This document shows positions 1 through 9,231 of a DNA stretch of 64,000 nucleotides, piece after piece; the first letter of the stretch is position 1, and each line of letters starts with the position of its first letter. The position numbers and the translations under genes were made by a program. The notes beneath the pieces are model-generated. The model did not search any database and was not told where the DNA came from. It saw only the letters and a list, made by a program, of their open reading frames with translations. Source of the DNA: Fredinandcohnia quinoae (GTDB lineage Bacteria > Bacillota > Bacilli > Bacillales > Bacillaceae_L); assembly GCF_022427965.1 (NCBI RefSeq), contig NZ_JAKTTI010000019.1, forward strand, positions 17,860 to 81,859, in the 5' to 3' direction.

Positions 1-1
1 A

Positions 2-100
2 GAAACCAGTCGTATGTATATGATTCCAGTCGTCATAGTTCCTTTGCTGTTCATCATCTTCTTTTTTATCTTTCGAAAAAGAGTAAACAATAGGAGGTAG
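2..100 (+). CDS. C-terminal end of a membrane protein (partial)
   Basis: An open frame enters from the left edge and stops at the TAG at 98-100. It gives 32 residues: a strongly hydrophobic helix (PVVIVPLLFIIFFFIF) followed by a basic tail (RKRVNNRR), the usual end of a membrane protein under the positive-inside rule. The stop lies 4 nt before the alpha-glucosidase start and overlaps its Shine-Dalgarno, so the two are probably cotranscribed. B. subtilis has a DUF1189 membrane protein in its maltodextrin cluster, which is a possible identity, but too little is present to assign a family. Confidence 0.4.
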   Translation, partial: ETSRMYMIPVVIVPLLFIIFFFIFRKRVNNRR

Positions 101-104
101 AATC

Positions 105-2465
105 ATGTTACAAGATACTAGTTTTGCTATTCACCCAGGACAGAAGAAAATGATTGAAAATACTAGTTATCAAGATATCGGAAGCTTGCACTCTTTTAAA
201 CAGGATCATAATCAATTTCATAGTATTTGTGAGAATGGTCAAGTAACGATCGTCTTTTATCGTCAGGACATCGTTCGAATCATCATGAATCCATTTGAAA
301 AACCATCATTAAAGGGGAGCCCTGCTATTGTTAAGGCTCCTGATGATGTGAATGTACTAGTCAAAGAAGAGGAAGCAGAAATTTCTCTAAAAACAGATGA
401 TTTGGTTGTTTCTATATCGAAAAATCCATTTCGGGTTGTGGTTTCAGATCAGGAAGGGACATTATTAGTTCGTGAATCATTAAAAGGAATGGGCCTTAAA
501 CATACTGGAGAAGTAATCTGTTATAAAGAGATGGATGAAGCAGATCATTTCTACGGATTTGGAGAGAAATCTGGGTTTCTAGATAAGCGCGGAGAAAAAA
601 TGACGATGTGGAATACAGATGTGTATGCTCCGCATAATCCGGAGACAGATTCTTTATATCAATCAATCCCTTATTTTCTAACCGTTAGAAATGGGAAGGC
701 ACATGGCATCTTTTTCGACAATACATACAAATCAACCTTCGACCTACGTTCAAGTACGAATGAGTATTCATTCCAAGCAGAAGGTGGTCAAATGGATTAC
801 TACGTATTTGCAGGGCCAACACCTAAGGATGTGCTGCGTCAATATACCGAGATAACAGGGAGGATGCCAATTCCGCCAAAATGGGCAATTGGTTATCATC
901 AGTCACGATATAGTTATGAGACAGAACAAGAGGTACGAGAACTAGCTAAGACCTTTTTAGAAAAAGAGATTCCACTTGATGTTATTCATTTGGACATCCA
1001 TTATATGAATGGTTATCGAGTATTTTCATTTGATCGGGATCGTTTTCCCTCACCGGAAAAATTGATTAAGGATTTGAAGGAAGTAGGGATCCGTGTGGTT
1101 CCAATTGTTGACCCAGGGGTAAAGGAGGACTCTGAATACTCTATTTATCAAGAAGGTGTGAACAAAGATCTCTTTTGCAAATACATTGAAGGAAACATCT
1201 ATTTTGGAGATGTTTGGCCAGGTAATAGTGCATTTCCTGATTTTACGAAAACAAGCACCCGCGAGTGGTGGGGGGATAAACATTTATTTTATACAGACTT
1301 AGGTATTGAAGGTATTTGGAATGATATGAATGAGCCATCCGTGTTCAATGAGACGAAAACGATGGATCTAAAAGTTATGCATGATAATGATGGTGATCCA
1401 AGAACACACCGTGAATTACACAATATTTATGGGTTGCTGATGGGGCAATCTACATACGAAGGTATGAAGAAAAATTTAAAAGGAAAACGACCATTTTTAT
1501 TAACTAGAGCTGGTTATTCTGGAGTCCAGCGATATGCGGCAGTATGGACTGGTGATAATCGCAGCTTTTGGGAGCATTTGCAAATGTCATTGCCGATGGT
1601 GATGAACCTTGGAGTGTCTGGTATTCCATTTGCAGGACCAGATGTGGGAGGATTTGCACATGATTCAAATGGTGAGTTATTAGCAAGATGGACACAGGTA
1701 GGGGCATTTACTCCATATTTCCGCAACCATAGTGCGATTGGATTTGCTAGACAGGAACCGTGGTCATATGGTGAAAAATATGAAGCGATTATAAAAAAAT
1801 ATATCCAACTTCGATATAAATGGTTACCACAATTGTATACATTATTTGCCGAAGCCCATGAAACTGGAGTACCGATTGTTCGACCGTTAATGATGGAATA
1901 TCCAAATGACAAAAATACAAGTAATCTTTCAGACCAGTTCATGTTAGGAAGCAATGTCATTATCGCTCCAATCATGACCCCAAGTACAACGAACCGCGTT
2001 GTCTATTTACCTGAAGGAAACTGGGTGAATTATTGGACAGATGATGTATTTGAGGGTGGAAAGCACCATATGATTTATGCCGATTTGGATACGTTGCCAA
2101 TCTTTATTAAGCAGGGAACAGCGGTCGTACATGGTGATGTTAGACAATCAACAGAATATTCTAATGAAAAAATGACAATTCACCTATATAATAGTTCATA
2201 TGGCACATTTGAATTTTCAATCTATGATGATGATGGTAGTTCCTTTGAGTATCAAACAGGTCATTTTTTCCGTAAAATCATAAAAACTGAATGTCAAAAA
2301 AACACAATTCATATTACAATGGTTGAGGAAGGTTCATATCGTCCTAATTGGGATTTAATAGAGATTGAAGTGCACAATGCAGAGGATATTCAAACTGTAT
2401 TTGTGAATGGCAAAATGGTTGAAAGTATGAAAAGGAATGATAACCGACTATTAATTAGTATATAG
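105..2465 (+). CDS. Alpha-glucosidase, glycoside hydrolase family 31
   Basis: Retaining exo-alpha-glucosidase predicted to release glucose from the non-reducing end of alpha-glucosides or malto/isomalto-oligosaccharides. The GH31 signature GIWNDMNEPS is at residues 403-412, with Asp407 the expected nucleophile; WTGDN at 481-485 supplies the acid/base Asp484. An N-terminal beta-sandwich precedes the (beta/alpha)8 barrel and beta domains close the C-terminus; 786 residues is normal for the family. There is no signal peptide, so it should act in the cytoplasm on imported sugar. The ATG has an AGGAGGT site at 92-98. A LacI regulator follows and a convergent sugar ABC importer lies beyond it. Exact substrate cannot be read from sequence. 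Confidence 0.9.
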   Translation: MLQDTSFAIHPGQKKMIENTSYQDIGSLHSFKQDHNQFHSICENGQVTIVFYRQDIVRIIMNPFEKPSLKGSPAIVKAPDDVNVLVKEEEAEISLKTDDLVVSISKNPFRVVVSDQEGTLLVRESLKGMGLKHTGEVICYKEMDEADHFYGFGEKSGFLDKRGEKMTMWNTDVYAPHNPETDSLYQSIPYFLTVRNGKAHGIFFDNTYKSTFDLRSSTNEYSFQAEGGQMDYYVFAGPTPKDVLRQYTEITGRMPIPPKWAIGYHQSRYSYETEQEVRELAKTFLEKEIPLDVIHLDIHYMNGYRVFSFDRDRFPSPEKLIKDLKEVGIRVVPIVDPGVKEDSEYSIYQEGVNKDLFCKYIEGNIYFGDVWPGNSAFPDFTKTSTREWWGDKHLFYTDLGIEGIWNDMNEPSVFNETKTMDLKVMHDNDGDPRTHRELHNIYGLLMGQSTYEGMKKNLKGKRPFLLTRAGYSGVQRYAAVWTGDNRSFWEHLQMSLPMVMNLGVSGIPFAGPDVGGFAHDSNGELLARWTQVGAFTPYFRNHSAIGFARQEPWSYGEKYEAIIKKYIQLRYKWLPQLYTLFAEAHETGVPIVRPLMMEYPNDKNTSNLSDQFMLGSNVIIAPIMTPSTTNRVVYLPEGNWVNYWTDDVFEGGKHHMIYADLDTLPIFIKQGTAVVHGDVRQSTEYSNEKMTIHLYNSSYGTFEFSIYDDDGSSFEYQTGHFFRKIIKTECQKNTIHITMVEEGSYRPNWDLIEIEVHNAEDIQTVFVNGKMVESMKRNDNRLLISI

Positions 2466-2559
2466 ATCCTAAATACAAAAATGATAAATTTTCCAAGTAA
2501 AAGGTATAACCACTCATGGGCAAAAAACAGATTATGCCAGGGAAGGGAGTGGTGGTTGT

Positions 2560-3585
2560 ATGACAGTAACAATCAAGGATGTTGCGAAGCTTGCAAATGT
2601 TGCTCCGTCAACGGTTTCTAGGGTTATTGCGGATAACCCTAGAATTAGTGAAGAAACAAAAATAAGAGTTCGAAAGGCAATGGAGAAATTAGGGTATCAC
2701 CCAAATTTAATTGCTAGAAGTCTTGCCAGTAAGAGTACTCAATCGATCGGACTAGTAATGCCAAGTTCTGCGGATAAGGTATTCCAAAACCCCTTCTTTC
2801 CTGAGGTCATTCGTGGCATAAGTAAAGGTGCACATGAGAAGGAATATTCGTTATACTGGTCTACTGGAGAGACGACAGATGAAATTTATGAAGGCGTTGT
2901 CCAGATGGTTCAAGGACGCAGAGTGGATGGGTTAGTTCTTTTATATTCACGATTTGATGATGAAGTTGTGAACTATTTGCAAAAGAATAATTTCCCGTTC
3001 GTTGTCATCGGGAAACCATATAAGGATATTGAACAAATTACACATGTTGATAATGATAATTTCAGGGCCTCAAAGGAAGTGACGGAATACTTAATTGGAC
3101 TCGGTCATGAACGAATTGCATTTGTCGGTGGTAGTCTTAGCTTGGTCGTGACAATTGATCGGCTACTAGGCTATGAAACGGCAATTAAAAATGCAGGGCT
3201 TCCAAATCGTGATGAATATATCAGTAATGAAGAATTCCTCAAAGAAGGCGGTCAGGAAGCAATTACTGAATTATTATCGTTAAGTGAACCGCCAACCGCA
3301 TTGGTTGTAGCGGATGACTTAATGGCACTGGGTGTCGTTAACAAACTCGATGAAATAGGAAAGGTTGTTCCTGATGATATATCAGTCGTGAGCTTTAATA
3401 ATGTCCTTCTGACGGAAATTTCAAGACCACCTTTAACATCAGTAGATATTAACATCTTCCGGTTAGGATATGAGGCGGCTAAAAACCTCATTGAAAAAGT
3501 AGAGGATCCACAAGAACCTGTAAAACGAATCATTATCCCACATCAGCTCATTAAAAGACAATCATGTGGAGAAATAGAAGCGTAA
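2560..3585 (+). CDS. LacI/GalR-family transcriptional regulator
   Basis: DNA-binding repressor of sugar genes. Residues 1-55 form the LacI helix-turn-helix (TIKDVAKLANVAPSTVSRV, then the hinge helix near NLIARSLASK). Residues ~60-335 are a periplasmic-binding-protein-like effector domain. Length (341) is typical. The nearest relatives by feel are MalR/YvdE-type regulators of maltodextrin operons. It lies 94 bp after the alpha-glucosidase on the same strand and converges on the ABC importer genes, so these are its likely targets; the operator at 6795-6808 is a candidate site. The effector is not known. Confidence 0.88.
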   Translation: MTVTIKDVAKLANVAPSTVSRVIADNPRISEETKIRVRKAMEKLGYHPNLIARSLASKSTQSIGLVMPSSADKVFQNPFFPEVIRGISKGAHEKEYSLYWSTGETTDEIYEGVVQMVQGRRVDGLVLLYSRFDDEVVNYLQKNNFPFVVIGKPYKDIEQITHVDNDNFRASKEVTEYLIGLGHERIAFVGGSLSLVVTIDRLLGYETAIKNAGLPNRDEYISNEEFLKEGGQEAITELLSLSEPPTALVVADDLMALGVVNKLDEIGKVVPDDISVVSFNNVLLTEISRPPLTSVDINIFRLGYEAAKNLIEKVEDPQEPVKRIIIPHQLIKRQSCGEIEA

Positions 3586-3589
3586 AATA

Positions 3590-3618
3590 AAAACATCACC
3601 GGATTTGGTGATGTTTTT
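3590..3618. terminator. Bidirectional intrinsic terminator
   Basis: A 9-bp stem (AACATCACC / GGTGATGTT) around a 6-nt loop is flanked by A-rich sequence on the left and a T run on the right, so it can end both the LacI gene and the convergent permease operon. Confidence 0.85.
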
Positions 3619-3621
3619 ATT

Positions 3622-4449
3622 TTATCCCTTTACAGACCCAGCAAGTAATCCTCTTACAAAGTATTTACCTAAAAAGATATACACGAGCAGGGTTGGAAGT
3701 GCTGCAAGTAGAGCGCCTGCCATTTGCACATTCCATTGAACAATTTGACTTCCTGATAGATTCTGAAGGGCAACCATGATTGGTTGTTGATCAGAAGTTG
3801 TAATCGTAACAGCAAACAGGAATTCGTTCCAAATATTTGTGAATTGCCAGATAGCAACTACGACAAAACCTGATATGGATAGTGGCACCATAATATGTCG
3901 GTATACACGTAAGAAACCGGCACCATCAATTTTCGCTGATTCAATCATTTCATCTGGAATACTTGCATAAAAGTTGCGGAACATCAAGGTTGTAATCGGA
4001 AGCCCGTACACGACATGGACAAACACAAGTCCCGTAATCGTGTTATATAAGCCAACCTCTCGCAAAAATTGAATCATCGGAATGAGGATGCTTTGATATG
4101 GAATGAACATCCCAAATAGAATAAATGTAAAAATTGTATTAGACCCTTTGAATTTCCATTTCGATAGAACATACCCATTAAGAGACCCAAAAAGAGCTGA
4201 TAGCAAAGTAGCGGGTACAACTAAATAAATGGAATTAAGGAAATTTGGGACAAGCTTTTCAAAAGCAACCGCATAGCTGCTAAAGTCAATTGTAGCAGGC
4301 AATTTCCACATTTCACTAAGTGTAATTTGGTCAAGTGGCTTAAGGCTCGTTACGATTATGACGTACACAGGCATCAGATAAAATAAGCTCAATCCGATTA
4401 AGACAATGTAAAGTAAAGGCCTCGTCAGGGTTTTCGTTGCTGTAGACAT
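3622..4449 (-). CDS. Carbohydrate ABC transporter permease, MalG type
   Basis: Inner-membrane permease of a CUT1 sugar importer. Six hydrophobic segments are visible; the EAA loop that docks the ATPase reads EMIESAKIDGAGFLRVYRHI near residues 175-195, followed by a proline-rich MVPLS. Length 275 is typical of MalG/UgpE/LacG proteins. Its ATG overlaps the stop of the upstream permease by one base (TAATG), showing translational coupling. It is the last gene of the operon, ending at the terminator at 3590-3618. No ATPase gene lies nearby, so a shared MsmX-type ATPase encoded elsewhere is inferred. Confidence 0.9.
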   Translation of the reverse strand: MSTATKTLTRPLLYIVLIGLSLFYLMPVYVIIVTSLKPLDQITLSEMWKLPATIDFSSYAVAFEKLVPNFLNSIYLVVPATLLSALFGSLNGYVLSKWKFKGSNTIFTFILFGMFIPYQSILIPMIQFLREVGLYNTITGLVFVHVVYGLPITTLMFRNFYASIPDEMIESAKIDGAGFLRVYRHIMVPLSISGFVVVAIWQFTNIWNEFLFAVTITTSDQQPIMVALQNLSGSQIVQWNVQMAGALLAALPTLLVYIFLGKYFVRGLLAGSVKG

Positions 4450-5426
4450 TACGCATCACCCTTTCGACTTGAGATTAAGTATGGGACAATAAAAATAGCA
4501 ACAGATAGTAGCATAATAATCGCGATTGCAGCACCATTTGCATAATAATTACCCCGGAAGGTCGTTTCAAACATATATACCCCAGGAACATCTGTTACAA
4601 AGTTTGCCCCAGGACCTGTCATTGCATAGATTAGATCAAAGATTTTAAGAGAAATATGGGCCATAATAATGACAACACTCACTGTGATTGGACGTAATAA
4701 TGGGATAATGATTTTTCGATAGATTTGTAATTCAGAAGCACCATCCATTCTAGCAGCTTCTCTAGCTTCTTCTGGGATAGCTCGTAGTCCAGCAAGATAC
4801 ATTGCAACAGAAAACCCGGTCATTTGCCATACTGCAGCAATGACAACTGCAATGACGGCCACAGGAATACCAAACTCAATTTTTCCCCAAGGAAAACCTA
4901 GTAAAATATTTGTATCTGTATACCATTTTGAATCAAGTCCAATTTTTTCTAAAAAGAGATTAACCCCTGTCGAAGGATTTAAGAGCCATTGCCACACAAC
5001 CCCTGTTACGACAAATGATAGTGCCATTGGAAAGAAGAAAATATTTCGGAAAATCGACTCTCCCTTTAAGAGCTTTTGGTCTAATAAAATGGCTAAAAAT
5101 TGCCCTAAAATAATGACCGCACCAATAAATAAAATTGTAAACGTTAATGTATTACGTAAATCAGCTTGGAAACGGAAGTCCCCAAATAAATACAGATAAT
5201 TTTTCAATCCGGCAAATGAAAAATCTGGAACGAGAGTATTCCAATTACTCAATGACACATATCCAGTCCAGCCGATAAATCCATAAACAAATACAGCGAT
5301 TAACACAATCGAAGGAATAATGAATCCAATTGCTAATAAATGATCAGTGGTAAATGTACGCTTCTTTTTTGGTAGGATTTCTTGCTGTTGTATGATGGAT
5401 GCCGAAGCTGACTTTACTGGCTCCAT
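4449..5426 (-). CDS. Carbohydrate ABC transporter permease, MalF type
   Basis: Partner permease of the CUT1 importer, 325 residues with about six membrane helices after a polar cytoplasmic N-terminus (~residues 1-30). The EAA motif is EEAREAARMDGASELQIYRK followed by IIIPLLRP. The longer open frame begins at 5477, but the start here is taken as the ATG at 5426 because AAAGGGGG lies 8 nt before it and nothing similar precedes the earlier codon. It sits between the binding-protein gene and the MalG-type gene in the usual E-F-G order of these operons. Confidence 0.88.
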   Translation of the reverse strand: MEPVKSASASIIQQQEILPKKKRTFTTDHLLAIGFIIPSIVLIAVFVYGFIGWTGYVSLSNWNTLVPDFSFAGLKNYLYLFGDFRFQADLRNTLTFTILFIGAVIILGQFLAILLDQKLLKGESIFRNIFFFPMALSFVVTGVVWQWLLNPSTGVNLFLEKIGLDSKWYTDTNILLGFPWGKIEFGIPVAVIAVVIAAVWQMTGFSVAMYLAGLRAIPEEAREAARMDGASELQIYRKIIIPLLRPITVSVVIIMAHISLKIFDLIYAMTGPGANFVTDVPGVYMFETTFRGNYYANGAAIAIIMLLSVAIFIVPYLISSRKGDA

Positions 5427-5499
5427 AGATAATCCCCCTTTCATTGATGAAGAAAAAGAGGAAGAGAGTACTCTCATCCCCTTCTTAAAATGTTCAACC

Positions 5500-6768
5500 C
5501 TACTTTAACTCAGCAGCTGCTGAAGTCATTGAATCGGTAAATTGTTTAACATCCTTTTGTGTGACGAAAATATTAATTGCTTGGTTAACCTTTGTTAGGA
5601 AGCCTTCTGCCGCTGCAGAACCATGCGCTAAGCTTGGTGATAGTTCAGAAACCTTGAAATCCTCGATTGTGTCTTTTCCGTATTGATCATATTTCGATAC
5701 ATCTGCATCGACACGAGCTGGGATTGACCCTTTTAACACATTAAATGCATCCTGACCTTCAACAGAACCTAATACAGACAAGAACTTCTTAACATCATCC
5801 GCATTACTTACTCCTTTAGGTAATCCGAATGTATCTGTAATAACCATGAATTTACCATCAGTTCCTGGAGTCGTAATGTATCCAAAGTCTTCATTAACAA
5901 CTTTCTTCAAGTCATTTACAAAATAACCCTTTGCCCAGTCACCCATTACGTTCATTGCCGCTTCTCCATCGGCAACTAATTGCGAAGCATCCTGCCAGTT
6001 GCGTGATGCATGGTCCTCATTAATATAATCAAGCATTTTTGTGAAGATTTCAGCAGCCTCAACTACCTTAGGATCATCAAATGATAAATCGCCAGTCCAA
6101 AGCTTTAGGTAATCATCAGTACCTAGTACACCTAATAATACTGTTTCATATAATTGAGTAGCTGTCCAAGGCTCTTTGTCACCTAATGCTAGTGGTGTAA
6201 TTCCTTTTGCCTTAAGCGCATCAGCTACTTCAAAAAATTCATCAAATGTAGTTGGAGCTTCTAACCCGTTTTCCTCAAATACATGCTTGTTATACCAGAG
6301 CACATTTCCACGGTGAATATTAACTGGAACTGAATAGATTTTTCCATCTTTACTTACCATGTCAATTAAATCCTGAGGGAATTTGTCACCCCATCCCTCG
6401 TCCTCATAGAGATCATTGATTGGCTCCATTTTTCCGGCTGCTACCCAGCCCTCGTTCAACTCTGCCCCACCATGAACTTGGAATGTTGCTGGAGGGTCGC
6501 CCCCGTTCATTCTGCTTGCAAGAACTGCTTTGGCATTCGTACCAGCTCCCCCAGCAACTGCAGCATTTTCAATCGGAACATCTGGATATTTCTCTTCAAA
6601 TAATTCTAATAATGCCTTTAGACCATCTTCTTCACCGGCACCAGTCCACCAGCTGAAAATATCTAGCTTGGCATTCTTATCCTTTTTGTCAGAGTCAGTC
6701 TTAGAACTACAAGCAGTCATTGCTAAAACAAAAACGAATAAAACAAAAACCATAAACCCTTTTTTCAT
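5500..6768 (-). CDS. Extracellular sugar-binding lipoprotein of a CUT1 ABC transporter
   Basis: Substrate-binding protein (bacterial extracellular family 1), 422 residues. The N-terminus is a lipoprotein signal with a basic start, hydrophobic stretch and cleavage region AMTAC, so Cys20 should be lipidated and the protein held on the outer face of the membrane. The mature start (KLDIFSWWTGAGEEDGL) and the GDPPATFQVHGG segment resemble glucose/mannose-type binding proteins (GtsA-like) more than classic maltose-binding proteins, although the neighbouring alpha-glucosidase would fit an oligosaccharide. First gene of the importer operon, with a cre-like operator just upstream. Confidence 0.88.
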   Translation of the reverse strand: MKKGFMVFVLFVFVLAMTACSSKTDSDKKDKNAKLDIFSWWTGAGEEDGLKALLELFEEKYPDVPIENAAVAGGAGTNAKAVLASRMNGGDPPATFQVHGGAELNEGWVAAGKMEPINDLYEDEGWGDKFPQDLIDMVSKDGKIYSVPVNIHRGNVLWYNKHVFEENGLEAPTTFDEFFEVADALKAKGITPLALGDKEPWTATQLYETVLLGVLGTDDYLKLWTGDLSFDDPKVVEAAEIFTKMLDYINEDHASRNWQDASQLVADGEAAMNVMGDWAKGYFVNDLKKVVNEDFGYITTPGTDGKFMVITDTFGLPKGVSNADDVKKFLSVLGSVEGQDAFNVLKGSIPARVDADVSKYDQYGKDTIEDFKVSELSPSLAHGSAAAEGFLTKVNQAINIFVTQKDVKQFTDSMTSAAAELK

Positions 6769-6794
6769 AGATCATTTTCCCCCTTTTTATAAAT

Positions 6795-6808
6795 TGAAAA
6801 CGTTATCA
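6795..6808 (-). promoter_or_regulatory. cre-type / LacI-family operator upstream of the sugar importer
   Basis: TGAAAACGTTATCA matches the catabolite-responsive element consensus TGWAARCGYTWNCW at all 14 positions. It lies 27 bp before the binding-protein start. CcpA is the expected binder; the local LacI-family protein recognises similar CG-centred palindromes and is an alternative. Confidence 0.65.
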
Positions 6809-6904
6809 ACTAAAATGTATCATGAAAATTCTGATAAAGGGGGAGGAACCATCTTCACAATTTTGCGAATACCTTCACTTTTTTGTTTCATAACAGTTAG
6901 AAAT

Positions 6905-6937
6905 TAAAAACCGCTTGTATTAATACATAAGCGGTCA
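6905..6937 (-). terminator. Intrinsic terminator of the sensor operon
   Basis: Read on the minus strand, an ACCGCTTATGTATTAATACAAGCGGT hairpin ends in TTTTT directly after the response-regulator gene, separating it from the importer operon that follows on the same strand. Confidence 0.8.
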
Positions 6938-6943
6938 TTTTAC

Positions 6944-7768
6944 TCAAAGTGAGCTTCGATATTCGGTAGGTGTGAAACCCGTATGTTTTTTAAAAACACG
7001 GCTGAAATAATTTGGGTCCTTGTAGCCAATCGTATAGCAGATTTCTTTTAAACTTTTTGTTGCGTCCGCCATCTCCTTCATCGCGTAGTTCATCCTTACC
7101 GTTGTGACAAAGTCAATAAATGTGACACCAAATCGATCTTTAAAAAGCTTGCTAAAATAAAATGGACTTAGTTCCACATGTTCAGCTACTTCTTCAAGAG
7201 TTAAAGATTCTCGAAAGTTATCTTCAATATACGACTTTGCCTTCTCCATGATTGCTTTCGTATGGTTGTCCTTCCAAATATCAACATTTGGCTCAACCAT
7301 TCCGATTGACGCAAGCCCTTCCTTAGGTGATAAGGCAATGAGCCGCTTCATTTGCTTGTGAAGATCCTCTTGCTGGTCCATTTTTTTCTTTTCCTCTTTA
7401 ATTTCTGTCAGAACACGTTGAACCGATTCGATGATGTCTTCTTTGCGACTTGGTTTTAAAATATATTCCTTCACCCCTTGCAGCATGACCTCTTTCGCAT
7501 ATTCAAACGTATTAAAGGCTGAAACCATTATAAATTTAATGTCAGGATAGGTTTTTTTAATTTCCCTCACTGCTTCGACACCATCAATTCCAGGCATTTT
7601 AATGTCCATTAGCATCATATGTGGACGATGTTCCTGAGCCATTTCAATTGCAATCCGCCCATTAGGAGCCTCACCAATTACTTCAATTTCACTAAATTCA
7701 TTTGAAATTATACTCGATAATGCTCTTCTTTCTAGTACCTCATCATCAACGATAATGACCTTTATCAA
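6944..7768 (-). CDS. Response regulator with AraC-type DNA-binding domain (YesN-like)
   Basis: Output protein of a two-component system. The receiver domain (residues ~1-120) has the acidic pocket VDDE and phospho-acceptor Asp55 in LMDIKMPG; the C-terminal ~100 residues form two AraC-type helix-turn-helix motifs (LTLEEVAEHVELSPFYFSKLF and SLKEICYTIGYKDPNYFSRVF). The open frame reaches 7783 with a GTG, but GAGGTG is well spaced only for the TTG at 7768, giving MIKVIIVDDE, the usual receiver start. It follows the kinase gene immediately. The sugar importer lies next downstream on the same strand and is the probable target. Confidence 0.85.
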   Translation of the reverse strand: MIKVIIVDDEVLERRALSSIISNEFSEIEVIGEAPNGRIAIEMAQEHRPHMMLMDIKMPGIDGVEAVREIKKTYPDIKFIMVSAFNTFEYAKEVMLQGVKEYILKPSRKEDIIESVQRVLTEIKEEKKKMDQQEDLHKQMKRLIALSPKEGLASIGMVEPNVDIWKDNHTKAIMEKAKSYIEDNFRESLTLEEVAEHVELSPFYFSKLFKDRFGVTFIDFVTTVRMNYAMKEMADATKSLKEICYTIGYKDPNYFSRVFKKHTGFTPTEYRSSL

Positions 7769-7779
7769 TTTCAAACACC

Positions 7780-9231
7780 TCACTTCATTATTGGAAGTAG
7801 TAATCGAAAGGTGGTTCCTTCCTGGTGAGTTGATTCAATTTCAATTACATCCGTTCGTTTATAAAAAAGCTGAAGTCTTTTGATGACATTTTTTATCCCA
7901 ATTCCAGTTGAGTGTCCATGTGATTTTTCAATATGCAAGGTAACTTCTGAAGTGATACCCGAAGCAATATTGCGTATTCGTTGGAGTGTTGCCCGATCCA
8001 TACCTAACCCATTATCAGTCACTTCAACATAGATGGTCTCAGCCTTCCTGTATACCTTCAAACCAATCGTACCACCCTCTTCATAAGACTCAACACCATG
8101 AATGAACGCATTTTCAATGATTGGCTGTAAAATTAAACATGGGATTTCGACATTCAAGCACTCTTGGTCAATATCGGTTTCGAATTCAATTCGATCACCA
8201 AAACGTGTTTGTTGAATAAAAAAATACTCTTTTACAATTTTTACTTCATCATACAAAGTGGATGATTTATTCAAATCACCAAGATTATAACGAAGTAATG
8301 CTGAAATGGCTTCTATTAATCTAGAAGTATTTTCAGCAGATTCGAAATATGCCATTTTAGACACGGTGTTCAATGTATTAAATAAAAAATGTGGATTGAT
8401 TTGATTTTGTAGGCTTTTTAGTTCTAATTCCTTTAATAGCTGATCAAGCTCAGACTTTTGCTTGATTTCACTAACAAGCTCGCGAATATTAAATCTCATC
8501 TGGTTAAAAGTAACGGTAAGCAGCTTAAGCTCATCCTTTGTTGTAACCTTAATCTCCTCCCCCATTAGGTTGCCTCTCGCTATTTCAGTAGCTGCCACTG
8601 ATAATCTTCGTATCGGTCTCGTAATGCCGCCAGATAACCATAGAGCCAATAATGTACTTAATAAAAAGGTAGAGCTAAATAGGGAATAGCCCATCAATTT
8701 ATAGTAATTTCGACGCTTCTCAATTTCTTTATAAAAAATTTGATAATCTGTTAGTTCATTATTTAATAGTGTTAATGTGGTCTCATGAATAAATCCTGCA
8801 AATTTAGTAGCCTCATTCAAATGAAAGGAATATTGATTAATTTCTTTTTGATGGAATGCCTCAATTGTTAATTCAGATTCTTCAATAAAACTATCAATCA
8901 TATTTTTATAATTGGAAATGGCAATAGAATTTTTTTCTGTATGTAATTCAGATGGTAGCTGATCTTGAAAATGAAGCAGCCTTTTCTTAACATCAGCGTA
9001 TTGTGTTAAAAATGCTGGATCTTCTTCGATAATAAAGGACTGAACTTTTTCATTTAGTGAGTTTACTTGTTGTGAAATATCGTTTAATAATAAAAATTTA
9101 TCAAAGCTATTATCATATTCTGACACGATTTTTTCACTGCCTGTATAAAAAAGAAAGGCAACAGCATTTAATAGCACGGCCAGGACGATAAAATAGAGTA
9201 GTAGCTTTGTACGAATTCGGAAAATCATCAT
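7780..9231 (-). CDS. Sensor histidine kinase, YesM/LytS-like
   Basis: Membrane kinase of 483 residues. TM1 is at ~10-30 and TM2 at ~180-200, enclosing an extracytoplasmic helical region. A HAMP linker (~200-255) follows, then a His_kinase domain with the phospho-acceptor His281 in NQINPHFLFNTLN, and an HATPase domain (NAFIHG, DNGLGMD, GIGIKNV). The ATG overlaps the stop of the preceding binding-protein gene (ATGA) and has AGGAG 7 nt upstream. It has no ligand-binding domain of its own apart from the helical loop, consistent with sensing through the neighbouring binding protein. Confidence 0.88.
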   Translation of the reverse strand: MMIFRIRTKLLLYFIVLAVLLNAVAFLFYTGSEKIVSEYDNSFDKFLLLNDISQQVNSLNEKVQSFIIEEDPAFLTQYADVKKRLLHFQDQLPSELHTEKNSIAISNYKNMIDSFIEESELTIEAFHQKEINQYSFHLNEATKFAGFIHETTLTLLNNELTDYQIFYKEIEKRRNYYKLMGYSLFSSTFLLSTLLALWLSGGITRPIRRLSVAATEIARGNLMGEEIKVTTKDELKLLTVTFNQMRFNIRELVSEIKQKSELDQLLKELELKSLQNQINPHFLFNTLNTVSKMAYFESAENTSRLIEAISALLRYNLGDLNKSSTLYDEVKIVKEYFFIQQTRFGDRIEFETDIDQECLNVEIPCLILQPIIENAFIHGVESYEEGGTIGLKVYRKAETIYVEVTDNGLGMDRATLQRIRNIASGITSEVTLHIEKSHGHSTGIGIKNVIKRLQLFYKRTDVIEIESTHQEGTTFRLLLPIMK

